From assembly GCA_030340625.1 (NCBI GenBank), contig JAOPHQ010006539.1, forward strand, positions 848,001-912,000: a stretch of 64,000 nt of DNA. The letters are read 5' to 3'. The DNA is from Merluccius polli (Eukaryota > Chordata > Actinopteri > Gadiformes > Merlucciidae). The notes beneath the pieces were generated by a model. It worked only from the letters and a program-made list of their open reading frames with translations. It was not told where the DNA came from and made no database searches. Positions 22,114 through 32,488 of this stretch are shown here, one piece after another. The translations under genes and the position numbers were made by a program. Each line of letters starts with the position of its first letter. Positions within the stretch are counted from its first letter, which is position 1.

Positions 22114-22765
22114 ATGAAGACCAGAATCTATGTTCTGCATGTTCTGTACGAGCTCTATGCCCTTTTTTCTGGCCCGCAAAATATCTGTGTGTGTTCTGGT
22201 CTTCCAGATTTGGGTTTGGCTGTGCTGTTATGTGCAACCCCAGGGAGGACGCTAAGCCACTTTATTCCTATTTTTTGTATTATTATTAGAGTTGAGCCGG
22301 ATACTCGGCTGAAACAAGTATCCGGTACGGATAAAGCACTTTTGCCGAGTACGAGTATTATACGAGTAATACGAGTCAATATCTGTGCTCGGATTGAATG
22401 AAAATCCTCATTGGGTAGCTGACTGTGTCAGCGTTCTGTGATAGGCTACAGCGCCCCTCCCCTACACAATGCAGATGTGTTGTTGTGTCCTGCTCTGATC
22501 ACTCACACACAGAACAGCTCTCTGTCTCTCCCTCAGTCCGTTTACATGCACAGCTTAATTCGAATAAAGCCATAGCTCGTCTATGCTCCTCAATTGGACA
22601 ACTGCAATTGTCCGCGTATACATGGCGGTGAGTAAATCGATTCATTGGCCGAAGCGTGTAATGCCCCGGTATGATAGGTGGCGCTGTGCCCATTTCAACT
22701 AGTGGTAATAGAGCCACCGGTTGACCTCTTTACGTCACCAGCAACAACAAACTCATTCGAGAAAT

Positions 22766-22977
22766 ATGTTTTCAGTAGACAGCTGTCAGTTCACTTCGGG
22801 TCCATATAATTTCTCCGAAGCTCCATTGTTCCGACCTCTCGGTCGTATGCCGACTCCTCCGGCTGCTCTGCCGGCGGAGCTGCCGGAGGAGCGGTCTGCA
22901 TACGACCGAGAGGAACAATGGAGCGTCGGAGAAATGATATGGACCCGAAGTGAAGTGACAGCTGTCTGCTGAAACAT
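22766..22977. repeat. ~210-bp palindrome
   Basis: Arms of about 95-100 bp pair with few mismatches around a GC-rich centre (CTCTGCCGGCGGAGC). Left-arm marks such as GACAGCTGTC, TTCACTTCGGGTCC and ACCTCTCGGTCGTATG recur inverted on the right. GACAGCTGTCTGCTGAAA occurs a third time near 23411. Confidence 0.9.
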
Positions 22978-23222
22978 CGCTTTCTCCTCCATGTCGCGTT
23001 TCAATCTGGACTTCAGAGAGTCAAAGCCAAAGTTAATTTCCCCCAATTCCTTTTCCCCATGGGCGAGATAAACCCGACTAGGAGTCTTTACTTGTTGTGT
23101 ACCAGAGAGTCGGAGAACCCGACTCAGTCTGTAAGATTCATAATATCAGAGAATACCGCCGTCAGTTCGGCCGCGCAATGAATCGTAATGAATCGTAAAA
23201 AAAAGATCGTAGTTATTTTACA

Positions 23223-23752
23223 ACCTCGTTGATGAGCACCTCGTTGATGAGGACTTTTAATTCAGCTTTAGGTTAAATCAAAGCGTATTGTGTACTGAAT
23301 GCATGTTGATGATGATACACTCCTTATAGGGGGTAACTACATTGGCACGGCACCGGCTTCCTCCATCTTCTGCGCCAGCTTTTTAAATAAATCGCCGACC
23401 CAAAGTTAGTTGACAGCTGTCTGCTGAAAACATATTTCTCCCACCAGAACAGCCCCTCCGCCGCCCGTCCGTATACATTACCCGCCGCGGCACACGTCGG
23501 GAGAAAAAAACATTTATTTTGACAGATGTGCCCGAAGTTACTACTTTACAACCTCGTTGATGACCCACATTTAGAAAAACATGTACTTTTAATTCAGCCT
23601 TGGGTGAAATCGAAGCATAGTGTCCGTGTGCTTCCACCTTTAATGAATGCATGCCATGCGCGCTCCCGCGGGCGGGACACAATTCTTATAGGGGGTAACT
23701 ACATTCACCGGCTTCCTCCATCTTCTGCGCCACCTTTATAAATAAATCGCCA
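23223..23752. repeat. Imperfect direct duplication (~200 bp units)
   Basis: ACCTCGTTGATGA...ACTTTTAATTCAGC...CTTATAGGGGGTAACTACATT...CCTCCATCTTCTGCGCCA...AAATAAATCGCC appears at about 23223-23398 and again at 23549-23752. A (CAA)n run follows near 23785-23812. Confidence 0.8.
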
Positions 23753-24942
23753 TTTCTCGTTATCCCTTATCCGACGGCGGCGATAACAACAACAACAACA
23801 ACAACAACAACACGACTATCGTCTCTTTCTTCTTCCGGCTCACGGCCCCGGGAAGAGATCTCGAGCATGCGCAGAACGCAATTCAACGCATAGTCCAATT
23901 CGATTGGCTACATGCACGCTTAGCTCGACTATGAATCGCATTATCTAGGTGTCTTAATTCGACTATGAGTAACCCAATTCGAATCGATTATAGCTCGACT
24001 GAGGTGTATACATGCATCTTAGTAATCCAATCATAGTTGGACTAAGCCAATAAGTCGACTTTCTTGAGTGTCATGTAAACGCACTGACTCAGGTTCGCGG
24101 GTCGTTTTCCGTTAATGTTTAGGGTTTCTTCAGCTTCAGGTTTGTTATTACTTAGGTTGGTACTTATGAACCAGTAGAGTTCTGGTAAACGTGGGTTCGT
24201 TCAGACGTGGTGCCGACTCCCGTTGCGTCTCTGCCTGTCGGAGATTTTCTTTTCTTTTTCTTTTTTTAACCGTCATCTGGCTGCCTGGCTCTAACCAGTT
24301 TTTTTTTAGTTCACGCACGGTGTCCGACACTTTCTTGCTGTATTTCGTGAAAAAATAAAGCTAGTAGTGGTATAAATATTGGAAATCAAGCTACACACAC
24401 ACATACACACACACACACTCTCTCTCTCCCTCTCCCTGCCGGTCGTCGGAGTTTTTTTTATTTATTTTTTTAAACCGTCAGCTGGCTCTAAGGGACTGTA
24501 CGATATTTAGCGGGGGGGGAGGGCCGGTCGCCAGACGATCGGGTTAAAAATGTTCTGCCTGGCCCTCCCCCCCTGGTAATTTTTTTTTTTCCGGGGGCCC
24601 TCCCCCCGGCTCAGAAAAATTCTCCTAGGCCCTCCCCGCTACGTGAATCAAATAAAATTGGTCGGAAAATGACGTTTACAAGGTTAAAACGGCCACATAA
24701 GCACACATACACACACACGGGTACACACGCAGCAAGAGCAGGGGGGTATACTACGAAGCTCGCTGAACATATCCAGGCTTTCTTGGGAAAACCTTGATTG
24801 CTAAATACGAAACTCGCAATCAGAGTTAAACGGTTCCACGAAGCTCACTTAAAGGTAAATTTGTCAAGCCAGGTTTTCCGCTTTAGGTTCAATGCGCGTT
24901 CACATAAAAAGGGCGTAACCCAACGTCATTCACCTTGACGCA

Positions 24943-25089
24943 ATGGATCCGACGGAGCGAACACGGGCTATGTATTTCACTCAGGAGGAGCAAGTAGTGA
25001 TTATGAACTCATACGAGGAGTTTAAAAAGCAAATAACGGCAAGGGGCGATACAGTTGCCCATGCTGGCAAAAAACAGCAGATTCTGTGA
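24943..25089 (+). pseudogene. Truncated Myb/SANT-like protein of a Harbinger element
   Basis: ATG at 24943, stop TGA at 25087-25089, 48 codons. The peptide has MYFTQEEQVVIMNSYEEFKK (residues 11-30), the first helix of the trihelix/Myb-like DNA-binding domain that forms the second protein of PIF/Harbinger elements and helps the transposase bind DNA. Full proteins are far longer; here the frame ends where a perfect 33-bp palindrome begins, so the rest has been deleted. The start follows a short leader just inside the element's left TIR region. Function as a peptide is unlikely. Confidence 0.7.
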
Positions 25090-25158
25090 ATGCGTAAGAA
25101 TTGTTCGCCATTAATCCCAATACTCTATTGGGATTAATGGCGAACAATTCTTACGCAT
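25090..25158. repeat. Perfect 33-bp palindrome with 3-bp loop
   Basis: Arms 25090-25122 and 25126-25158 are exact inverses (outer ATGCGTAAGAATTG, inner TCCCAATA) around CTC. It sits exactly at the point where the Myb-like coding sequence is lost. Confidence 0.97.
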
Positions 25159-25262
25159 ATGATTGCAAAATGCAAAAGCAACCTCCAACTTGCTTTTTTG
25201 TGTAATTTAGGGAATTCCTTTCAAATACATCCTATATGTAAGAAACGTATTGCATGTGCTGG

Positions 25263-25340
25263 ACGGTAGCGACGGTGGTGTGGTGGATTAGGATGTGAGC
25301 TGAACGCAGCGACCGGGGTTCATATGTTGCCTGTCCATCA
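25263..25340 (+). other. tRNA-like sequence, plus strand (doubtful)
   Basis: GGTGTGGTGGATTAGGATG resembles a pol III A box region and GGGGTTCATATG an eroded B box about 35 bp later. No full cloverleaf can be formed by eye. May be a decayed tRNA-derived insertion. Confidence 0.2.
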
Positions 25341-25454
25341 TCTTGCCTTTTACCCTCATCTAGATTACCAAACTGGATAATTCCATAACATTAATGAATA
25401 AGTATTCCATATGACATAAGAAATATAACTTTTTTTTAATAAACTACACATACC

Positions 25455-25530
25455 CACTTCACTTGGGAATCGAACGCAGCACGCAGAATCTCAAGACTGA
25501 CGCGCTACCGCCACTCTACCGCTCATTCAC
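25455..25530 (-). other. tRNA-like sequence, minus strand (doubtful)
   Basis: On the minus strand GAGTGGCGGTAGCGCGTCAG resembles a D-arm/A-box region and GCGTTCGATTCCC a T-arm/B-box. Anticodon stem and acceptor stem pair badly. A decayed tRNA-derived sequence, in inverse orientation to 25263-25340. Confidence 0.3.
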
Positions 25531-26670
25531 GTATACAGGTGTTTTCTTTTACCTGCAAGTTGATAACTTGCAACTTGACAGTTTGTGTTGGCAAAAAGTT
25601 GGGAAACACCACGAACATATTTAGCAGTGTATTTAGGGCAGCTACAACCTTGCGTATCGCAAGGCACCTTTTTGCTTATACGTTCGGCATCACCAACTGT
25701 ATGCAAATATGTACCCTTGGCAACACATCGCAGTGAAACACAGACACACTGCGCACGGCTTCTTTTTGTAGCATTGCCCTCATAAGGTCCAACAAGGACG
25801 ATCAAATAGCGAATACCCTCTGATGAGAACCTGTATCTCTCATAAAGGGGTCGGATCTGTCCCGAAAGCGGCGCTCAGCTTTAAGAAGCTGAACTAATCG
25901 GAAAGTCTGAGCTGAAAACCTCCTCCCGACCAGGTTTGGTTGCCAGCATAAGTTACCATGGTGATATAGCGACGCTAAAAGAGAGCGACCTTCGTAGGAC
26001 AGCTAACCCAGGCTTTGAGCGCAACATACCTCGCTAACTCACTAATCGAGCTTCGTAGTATACCCCCCAGGGGTTTATGCCACGCTGTGCCTTGAACTTG
26101 AGAATGGGGACAAGCCTGCTTTTATCAATGTAAAGGGACTGCAACGATGCTCTTAATCTCGGGTGAACCATAGAAGCTGCCCGGACATTGCTTCATCTTT
26201 GCAGAAAGTCACCACGTTTGCTGCTCGTTGTTTGACTTGACGCCATGTTTAAAAACCTGCAAGCTCACGAGGGGGGTTGTGAGAGATTCAGGTATCCACA
26301 AGTTTCCGCCGCCCCGTGATGCTTTGTTTCTTGCGACATTTTGGACTCGCCCACTCTGTCAAGGAGACGTGAATCATGTTTTGGCCTACACACCTTTTCA
26401 AATATCGGAAACTGATATCATACATCAGGAAAAAATAATTTTCCTCGGCCCTCCCCCCAGGCCAAAAATATTCTCCTGGGCCCTCCCCTAAGGCTTAAAA
26501 AAATTCTCCTAGGCCCTCCCCCCCTGACGACCGGCCCTCCCCCCCCGGTAAATATCGTACAGTCCCTAACTGTTTTTTGACTTCACGCACTGAGTGTCTG
26601 ACACTTTCTTGCTGTATTAATGAAAAAATAAAGCTAGTAGTGGTATAAATATCGCAAATTAAGCTAGTAT

Positions 26671-26725
26671 ACACACACACTCTCTCTCTCTCTCTCTCTC
26701 TCTGTCTCTGTCACTCTCTTATTCA

Positions 26726-26768
<43 letters not shown>
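26671..26768. repeat. (CA)n-(CT)n-(CA)n microsatellite
   Basis: Lies in the base sequence of hAT copy A; the matching place in copy B (38094-38186) has GT and GA runs, so the microsatellite is ancestral to the family. Confidence 0.95.
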
Positions 26769-26770
<2 letters not shown>

Positions 26771-27122
26771 GGTGTGGGAAAAAATATATATATATAATTA
26801 AAAAATAAATCACACTCATCACACTGATCATAAAAAAAAATAAAGTTAAAAGAAGAAAGTTATTGTTGAGTATGAAAACTCTTGTTCATTACATTTTACT
26901 TGATAATTACATCCGCATGTATTGTATTCATTGAGGCAAAACTTGTTCTGTAAATAGTTTGTTTGCTATCGTGATAAAAACCATTGATCTGAAGCTCAAT
27001 GCTGATGCTGTCCTGTAAATAGTTTTCTAATCAGCAATAAATAACAATTTCTGATCAACCCATTGCATGCTTAAAATATACAGACACAGATAATGCTGTA
27101 CTCGCTCATCCCTAATTGTTAT

Positions 27123-27689
27123 AGCAACCTATTTAGGCAGCCTGTAATGAGCAAATTAAAAATCTATAGGGTGGCATCCAAATTACTCTCTTGTGGTTAA
27201 TTTTCTGTAGTAAGGCTGTAGAGAACCCTTAAGGTATGTGTTCTCTGTCATTTATTTCAATTGATTATATAGCTTGGTACATATGCTAGGAGAGTTCAAT
27301 CTATTGTCATGATTGTCTAGGTATTGGGGACTTGGGGAAATCCTGCTTGGTTTTGAATTGCATTGTACCCATTAATAGGGTGTCTTAACCTTAAATATAT
27401 CATAATATACTACTTAGGTATTACAATACCAAGTAGTTTCATTACATTAAGTAATATTACAATGTTGTTTGGATGCTACATTTCTTAGGGCTGCTGGCAT
27501 TCCATTCTTGATTTTGTTTTAATGATTTACATGACTGCATATACACAAACATATTTTTACAATACATGCACTTTTATATTATATACTTTTAATATATAGT
27601 TGGGACTTCAGGAAAGGCTGTCTTTCTTACGGCTGTTAAGCACATGCACAAGTGCAGCTAGAATAAAAATGTGTTCTTGGTAACCCTTC
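27123..27689. other. Spacer between hAT copies, no gene
   Basis: AT-rich. A short inverted repeat TACTACTTAGGTATT / AATACCAAGTAGT lies near 27409-27440. Nothing coding. Confidence 0.5.
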
Positions 27690-27935
27690 ATAATAACTAA
27701 ACGCTTTGGAGCATTTACAACGTATTAGTTAATAGTGAATACATCATTAGTAAAACATGAACAGTACATTATTAACTCATTACTAACCTACTTACTAACT
27801 CTGTTAAGCATTGATAAACACTGTTACAAATTATTTGTTTGATTAGTAGGTTCATTCATAATAGTTAATTCATTATTAGTAAAACATGAATAATACATTA
27901 TTAAATCATTACTAACCTAATAAACACTATGTTAA
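27690..27935. repeat. Older dispersed repeat split by the TTAA element (left part)
   Basis: Two internal sub-repeats share CATTAGTAAAACATGAA, TACATTATTAA and CATTACTAACCTA. The second is cut at TTAA (27932-27935). Its continuation GCATT.ATA...CTGTTA.AAATTATTT is found after 40012 and matches the undisturbed sub-repeat at 27805-27835, proving that DNA from 27936 to 40008 is inserted. Confidence 0.8.
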
Positions 27936-28127
27936 AGGTCTCATTTCATCGTTTTTTCGTTAATTTTGCAGTGGTCTCTAGTATTAATGAATGCCCTGTG
28001 AGCCGGTTTTGGTGAAAAAAATGCTCTGGTGCGCCTGTTTCAGGCTGTTCTAGTTTGGGGTAGGAGGTGGGGGGGAAGAACGAGAGGTTTTCGGCTCTTA
28101 CTCATGAATATTCATGACATTTAAATT

Positions 28128-28190
28128 ACTTGCCTCTGATTGGCTAACAGCACTGTCCGTCACAGTGATGTTAGCCAATCAGAGGCGAGT
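28128..28190. repeat. Palindrome with paired CCAAT boxes
   Basis: GCCTCTGATTGGCTAACA and its inverse TGTTAGCCAATCAGAGGC-type arm pair over about 29 bp with one mismatch around a 5-bp loop. It contains two inverted CCAAT sequences. Lies inside the TTAA element. Confidence 0.9.
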
Positions 28191-28213
28191 GACCCCTCTA
28201 GTGCGTTATCAAC

Positions 28214-28281
28214 CATAGACATCTTATACATATGTTACTATATACATCCATTAGATACATTCATGATATAAGATGTCTATG
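28214..28281. mobile_element. 68-bp fold-back micro-element with 8-bp TSD
   Basis: Begins CATAGACATCTTATA and ends TATAAGATGTCTATG (15-bp perfect TIR). TTATCAAC flanks both sides (28206-28213, 28282-28289). An 8-bp TSD suggests mobilisation by a hAT transposase. Unusually small. Confidence 0.85.
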
Positions 28282-28559
28282 TTATCAACACGACAAATCA
28301 CCACGACGTCACAACAACAATATACGTTCTTCCGGGTGGCAAAAGACGAAGCATTCTCCGATGGCAGAACTAGTAAACAAACCCCTCCATATCATTTGAC
28401 AGGGCAGAGCGATCGAGAAAACAGTACATGGCTTGAATGAATGATTTTCTTCTTGCGGGGCGCTACGTGACGTCTCATTAATTCATACGGGTATGGGAAG
28501 TCTCATTAACATATTACGACGGAGTATTAGGGCCACATTAAGAATTTTTTTTTCATTAA

Positions 28560-28622
28560 ATTACGAGAATAAAGTCGTAAATATTGAATTACGAGAATAA
28601 AGTCGTACATATTGAATTAATT
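28560..28622. repeat. ~29-bp direct repeat with AATAAAGTCGTA
   Basis: AATTACGAGAATAAAGTCGT occurs twice at ~29-bp spacing, with a partial third. Confidence 0.85.
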
Positions 28623-29972
28623 ACGACTACACTATAGGCTACACGTTTATTATACGGTTGTGCTCACTGAGCAAACCCAGGTTTAAGGCAGCCTACAGGT
28701 TAACGTGTGTTACATATTGTTTAAGAAGTCGGGGTATTGCTGGACTCTTTCGCGTCTATCTCCGGAACGGAAAATGATAGCGACTAGGGATGAGCGAGTA
28801 CAGCATTATCTGTATCTGTATCTGTTAACCATATGAATTATCTGTATCTGTATCTGTACTCGGGGTGGGCGGGGCCTAACCCGGAAGTGGGCGGGATTAA
28901 CCCGGAAGTGGGTCGGGTTGTCTTGAAATGAGCGAGGTTTTAACCGGTATGTTATTTTAAGCATGCAATTGATATGGGTTGATCAGAAATTGTTATTTAT
29001 TGCTGATTAGAAAACTATTTACAGGACAGCATCAGCATTGAGCTTCAGATCAATGGTTTTGATCACCTGAAGCCTGTAACTGGGATTCAAGCGGTAGGTG
29101 TCGCTGTTGCGGTAAGCATCGACTCATTTCCGGTCTACCTCTTGCTCTAGTGGTGGATTTTCTCGTTCGTTTGCGCGAATCGGTTCGCGTCGTTCAGTTC
29201 GCCACAGAGAGTCGTTCGTTCGTTCGTTCGTTCGTGTTTCCGGTAGCGCTGAATCATTCACTGACTCGTTCAGTCCAGAGCTATAGAGAAAACAGAGTTA
29301 CGACACTTCCATTGACTCCCATGGAAAAAAATGGCGGACGACACTTCCGGGTTATGGAGACGCCAATAGTTCCAAACAAGGGACGGAGCTCCGTTGATTT
29401 CAATGGCTCGTCAAGAACAATTACTGGTAAGTTGATGAAATAACAGCATTTTAAACGTTTTTTTACATTTTTAAGCATTAGCTATCAGAGGTATTCTCTT
29501 AGACATCATTATTTTTATATTTGGTTTGCATGAAATGTCGATGTTGATGTTAAAAATGTAAAGTTAGGTCAGTTAGGTCCCTAAATGGATTTAGGACCTA
29601 ACTGAAAGCTTGGTAACGGAGGCTAACGTGAGGTTATTAACGTGATAATTTCACTAAAGTCCTTTAACCTTTTGTTGTCAGGTGACATTATGTAAAGTTG
29701 TTTTGATTGTTAGGTTTTAAAACATTATCAAAATACTACCACTACTGCTAATGTAGCCCCACTCTCACACTAATACTAAAATGGTACTGCTATTACTGCT
29801 ACTATTAATTAAATGCTAGCTGTTTTACTTCTGCTGCTGCTATAACTGCTACTACTACAATAATAATAATAATAATAATAATAATGCATTTTATTTAGAG
29901 GCGTCTTTCAAAGCTCTCAATGTCATCTTACTAGACACAGATAAAACAACAATAGAACAACAATTTGTTTGT

Positions 29973-31141
29973 TTATTCAACAGGGACAAAGCTCTGCTGG
30001 CGGTGTCTGCTGCTGGCAGTGGCTGGTGCTAGCAGTGGAGGCTGCTGGTGTCTCACTGATGGCTGCAGGGAGATGCTGGTGGTTGCGGGAGGTTGAGATG
30101 GAATGGAGAGGCCAAATACATCCATGGCAATAAGGAAGGTATTTGTTAGTGGCCTAGATATTATGGCCTTTGGTACAGGAGGTTGAGCCTTCTTGGCCTT
30201 CTTATTCTGACTCTTGCTGCCAAGGTGACCTTTACTTTTGTCTTCTCTCCTTGCAGCCCTGATGCACCTAGCCGCAATCCTCAACCTCAGCCTGACATAT
30301 CTGCAGATGATTTTTCTTTTAACATCATGGCATGATGGAAGGCTGCTATCCAGAAGCATGGCCTCCTGTTCCAGGTGTTCCACAGCATTGGTGCACTCCA
30401 TGAGTGAATCATCTGTCCTTGAACGGAACAGCTGCTCCACGTGCTGGACGACAGTGAAGACCTCATCAGATGGCCGATAAAGTGCACCCTGTTTGAATTC
30501 TTTCAACTGCAGCAGAACAGCATTCTAATGTGCGTCATCTGCATTTTGCACAAGTGCATGCTTGCACGTCTCACAGAGTATGGAGCTGAAGACACCCTTC
30601 ACAATGTATCCAGCCAGATGGTACAGAACACAGGAATCTGTTTTTGTGAAGGTGGGTGGTGTTGTCAGGTCGACCAGCTGCTCCACTCTCAGACCTTCAG
30701 GACTGCTGGTAATGGTTCTGGTCTCCAGGAAGTCTGCTAGGTGGTCACAGCTGTCATCAGGTAAGAGCCCGTATGCACTGTGGACAGGAACTGTCCAACA
30801 GTGACAGCCCGTAGGGCATAGTGGAACTCTACAGGTGTTGGCACGGGGTTCCTCTGACGTATGCATCCAAATGTGTTTTCCAGGCAGTCCTGCGTGAACC
30901 GGCTCGTGAGGACAAATTTGTGACCCTGGCTCAACAGATCTTCCTGGACCTGCAGTATGGTTGTTGTGGCCATAACCAATCCTGTCTGGACCGGCTTCCA
31001 GCTGCTCTTTACCCCTATCTTTAGGCCACGAAAACGATGGATGCTCTCTTGGAGAAATCTGATGGCCTTTTCATACTCCCCCATTTTGAACCGAGAGAGG
31101 GCAGGACAGTGAGGACATTCTTTCCCCTTCTCCAGAGCCAT
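29973..31141 (-). pseudogene. P-element/THAP9-like transposase, C-terminal fragment
   Basis: Three minus-strand blocks are collinear. 31141-30737: CPHCPALSRF, then FVLTSRFTQDCLENTFGCIR and NPVPTPVEFHYALRAV, the 'TSRxxQDxLENxFxxIR' block near the end of P and THAP9 transposases, which carries a conserved acidic residue. 30866-30525, after a frameshift: LADFLE and VLYHLAGYIVKGV..CETCKHAL, the 'YxAGYVVxK...CxxC' segment. 30506-29973, after a single TAG: LPSCHDVKRKIICRYVRLRLRI, the 'CxxVKxKLxxxYxRLRxR' tail, then a Lys/Pro/Ser-rich end. Frameshift, stop and missing N-terminus make it non-functional. A decayed host THAP9 paralogue is the alternative, but the flanking TIRs and TSD favour a transposon. 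Confidence 0.7.
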
Positions 31142-31824
31142 CTGTGTGTGTTTATGGTTTCATTGCCCCACTTTGTCTGTTAAGGGTTTTTGGTTGTTAA
31201 CATACACTGCTGTTATTGTTCTAGTTTGTTCTTATTATTCTTTTGTTGTTCTTATTATTATTTATTAATATAATAATATATTATGTATGGCAATAACAAT
31301 ATATATTTATTATTATTATTCCTATTAATTTCTTTTTCTTGTACACACACAAACACACAATTGTTCTTGTTTCAATAATTCTTTAATAAAAATCTTGTTT
31401 ATTTAACAACTTTTGTACCAGTCATACGTATTCCAGTCCATCAGCTCTAACATAAATTGCAAGTATGAATAGTTGCTTGTAGAGTTAGATATTGACTGAT
31501 CATATTCAAGCATAATTAGTGGTTGTTTGATAGATCTGATACATGGCTCCATCTTAAAGTCTCCATGGTTCTGATCCATGTCCTACAAAAATAACTAAAT
31601 GTCCTTTAGTCTAAACTTGGTAATAAAGGGTTAATAAAACGTACTTTGGAAAAGCTGACATGTCACAAAACAGGTAAGTGCTAAGAGTGCAATAATAATA
31701 ATAATGGTACAAATTAAATGGTAACTTGTTTATCTAAGTGCAAATACAGAACAACCAACCTTATAAATTTAGCATCACTCACGTAAGTCACCTAACCAAG
31801 CTAACGCGAACTTCTACCGCCAAA

Positions 31825-31827
31825 AGT

Positions 31828-31866
<39 letters not shown>
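31825..31866. repeat. (TAT)n microsatellite
   Basis: About 40 bp of TTA repeats inside the P-like element; a related (ATA)n lies at about 29853-29885. Confidence 0.95.
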
Positions 31867-31867
<1 letters not shown>

Positions 31868-32488
31868 AAAGTAATCAATGCAGTACTACAGCTCAAAAGC
31901 ATAATTGACGCCAACATATATGCAATAGCGCAAAAACGTGTGTTTTATTGTGATATTTACCATGCAATAGCTCACTCTGTCAATGCAAGCCAATGACCGC
32001 TATGGCAGCTTGCGGTTTGTTTGGAACTATTGAGGCTTACATGAACCACGTGACAGCCCTGGCGGCGACATCAAAGCGTGTCGCAACTCTGTTTTCTCTA
32101 TAGCTCTGGTTCAGTCGTTCACTTAGCTCCTCCCTCGTTCGCGAATCGCGAACGACTCGGCGAACGGCGAATGCCAGCCGAGTCGGTCAGACTCGGCTCC
32201 TCCTCGTTCACGAATCAATGCAGCTGAGTCGGTCTCGGACTCCCTCGTTCTTCTCATTTACTAACTAATCACGAAATCACGATTCACAATCGTGCAATGG
32301 TGCAAATGATGGTGTTAATAAATGTGTTAATAGCAAATACAACATTGTGTCTGGTTGAATATGTTAACATATGTATTTAATTTGAGTTCAACAGATTTAT
32401 TTAATGTATGCATAATGACATGTCAGGATCAAAATGCCCCGTTCCCCCAATTCAACGTAACGTTAGACAAACCAAACGCAGCGGGATG

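Larger units (their letters stand above)
22538..24084. mobile_element. Inverted-repeat element nested in hAT copy A
   Basis: Ends GTCCGTTTACATGCAC and, inverted, AGTGCGTTTACATGACAC. Copy B lacks this insert at the matching place (39365-39380), which confirms that it is an insertion. Subterminal TTCGACTATG-like motifs repeat near the right end. Exact TSD is ambiguous (CAGT/CACT). It contains a long palindrome and a direct duplication. No coding capacity; superfamily undetermined. Confidence 0.7.
24742..26067. mobile_element. Harbinger-like element (1326 bp) with CAG target duplication
   Basis: TIRs GGGGGTATACTACGAAGCTC are inverted at about 26048-26067 and flanked by CAG (24739-24741, 26068-26070); CWG target sites are known for fish Harbinger elements. 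It encodes a short Myb/SANT-like fragment (24943-25089) but no DDE transposase, so it is a non-autonomous deletion derivative. Confidence 0.8.
24492..26566. mobile_element. TAA-flanked DNA element (2075 bp), Harbinger-like
   Basis: TIRs GGGACTGTACGATATTTA (inverted at 26549-26566) with a 3-bp target duplication TAA (24489-24491, 26567-26569), the TWA type of PIF/Harbinger. Both subterminal regions have repeats of GGCCCTCCCCCC. It was hit by a second Harbinger-like element at 24742-26067. No transposase of its own is readable. Confidence 0.75.
22287..27114. mobile_element. hAT element copy A (4828 bp including nested insertions)
   Basis: Left end TAGAGTTGAGCCGGATACTC, right end (inverted) TAGGGATGAGCGAGTACAG: imperfect TIRs sharing TAG.G.TGAGC. 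Flanks ATTATTAT (22279-22286) and ATTGTTAT (27115-27122) are an 8-bp TSD with one mismatch. A second copy in inverse orientation is at 28785-39605. The base element is non-coding. Copy A carries an insertion at 22538-24084, a partial tandem duplication (24225-24460 versus 24430-24490 plus 26567-26680), and the TAA-flanked element 24492-26566. Confidence 0.85.
29276..32108 (-). mobile_element. P-like (THAP9-type) DNA element remnant (2833 bp)
   Basis: TIRs CAGAGCTATAGAGAAAAC (inverted at about 32091-32108), continuing AGAGTT.CGACAC, and a perfect 8-bp target duplication GTTCAGTC (29268-29275, 32109-32116). P elements also make 8-bp TSDs. The C-terminal part of a P/THAP9-like transposase is on the minus strand. 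From 31142 to 32090 there is only AT-rich sequence with a (TAT)n microsatellite, so the THAP domain and the first half of the catalytic region are gone. Confidence 0.75.
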
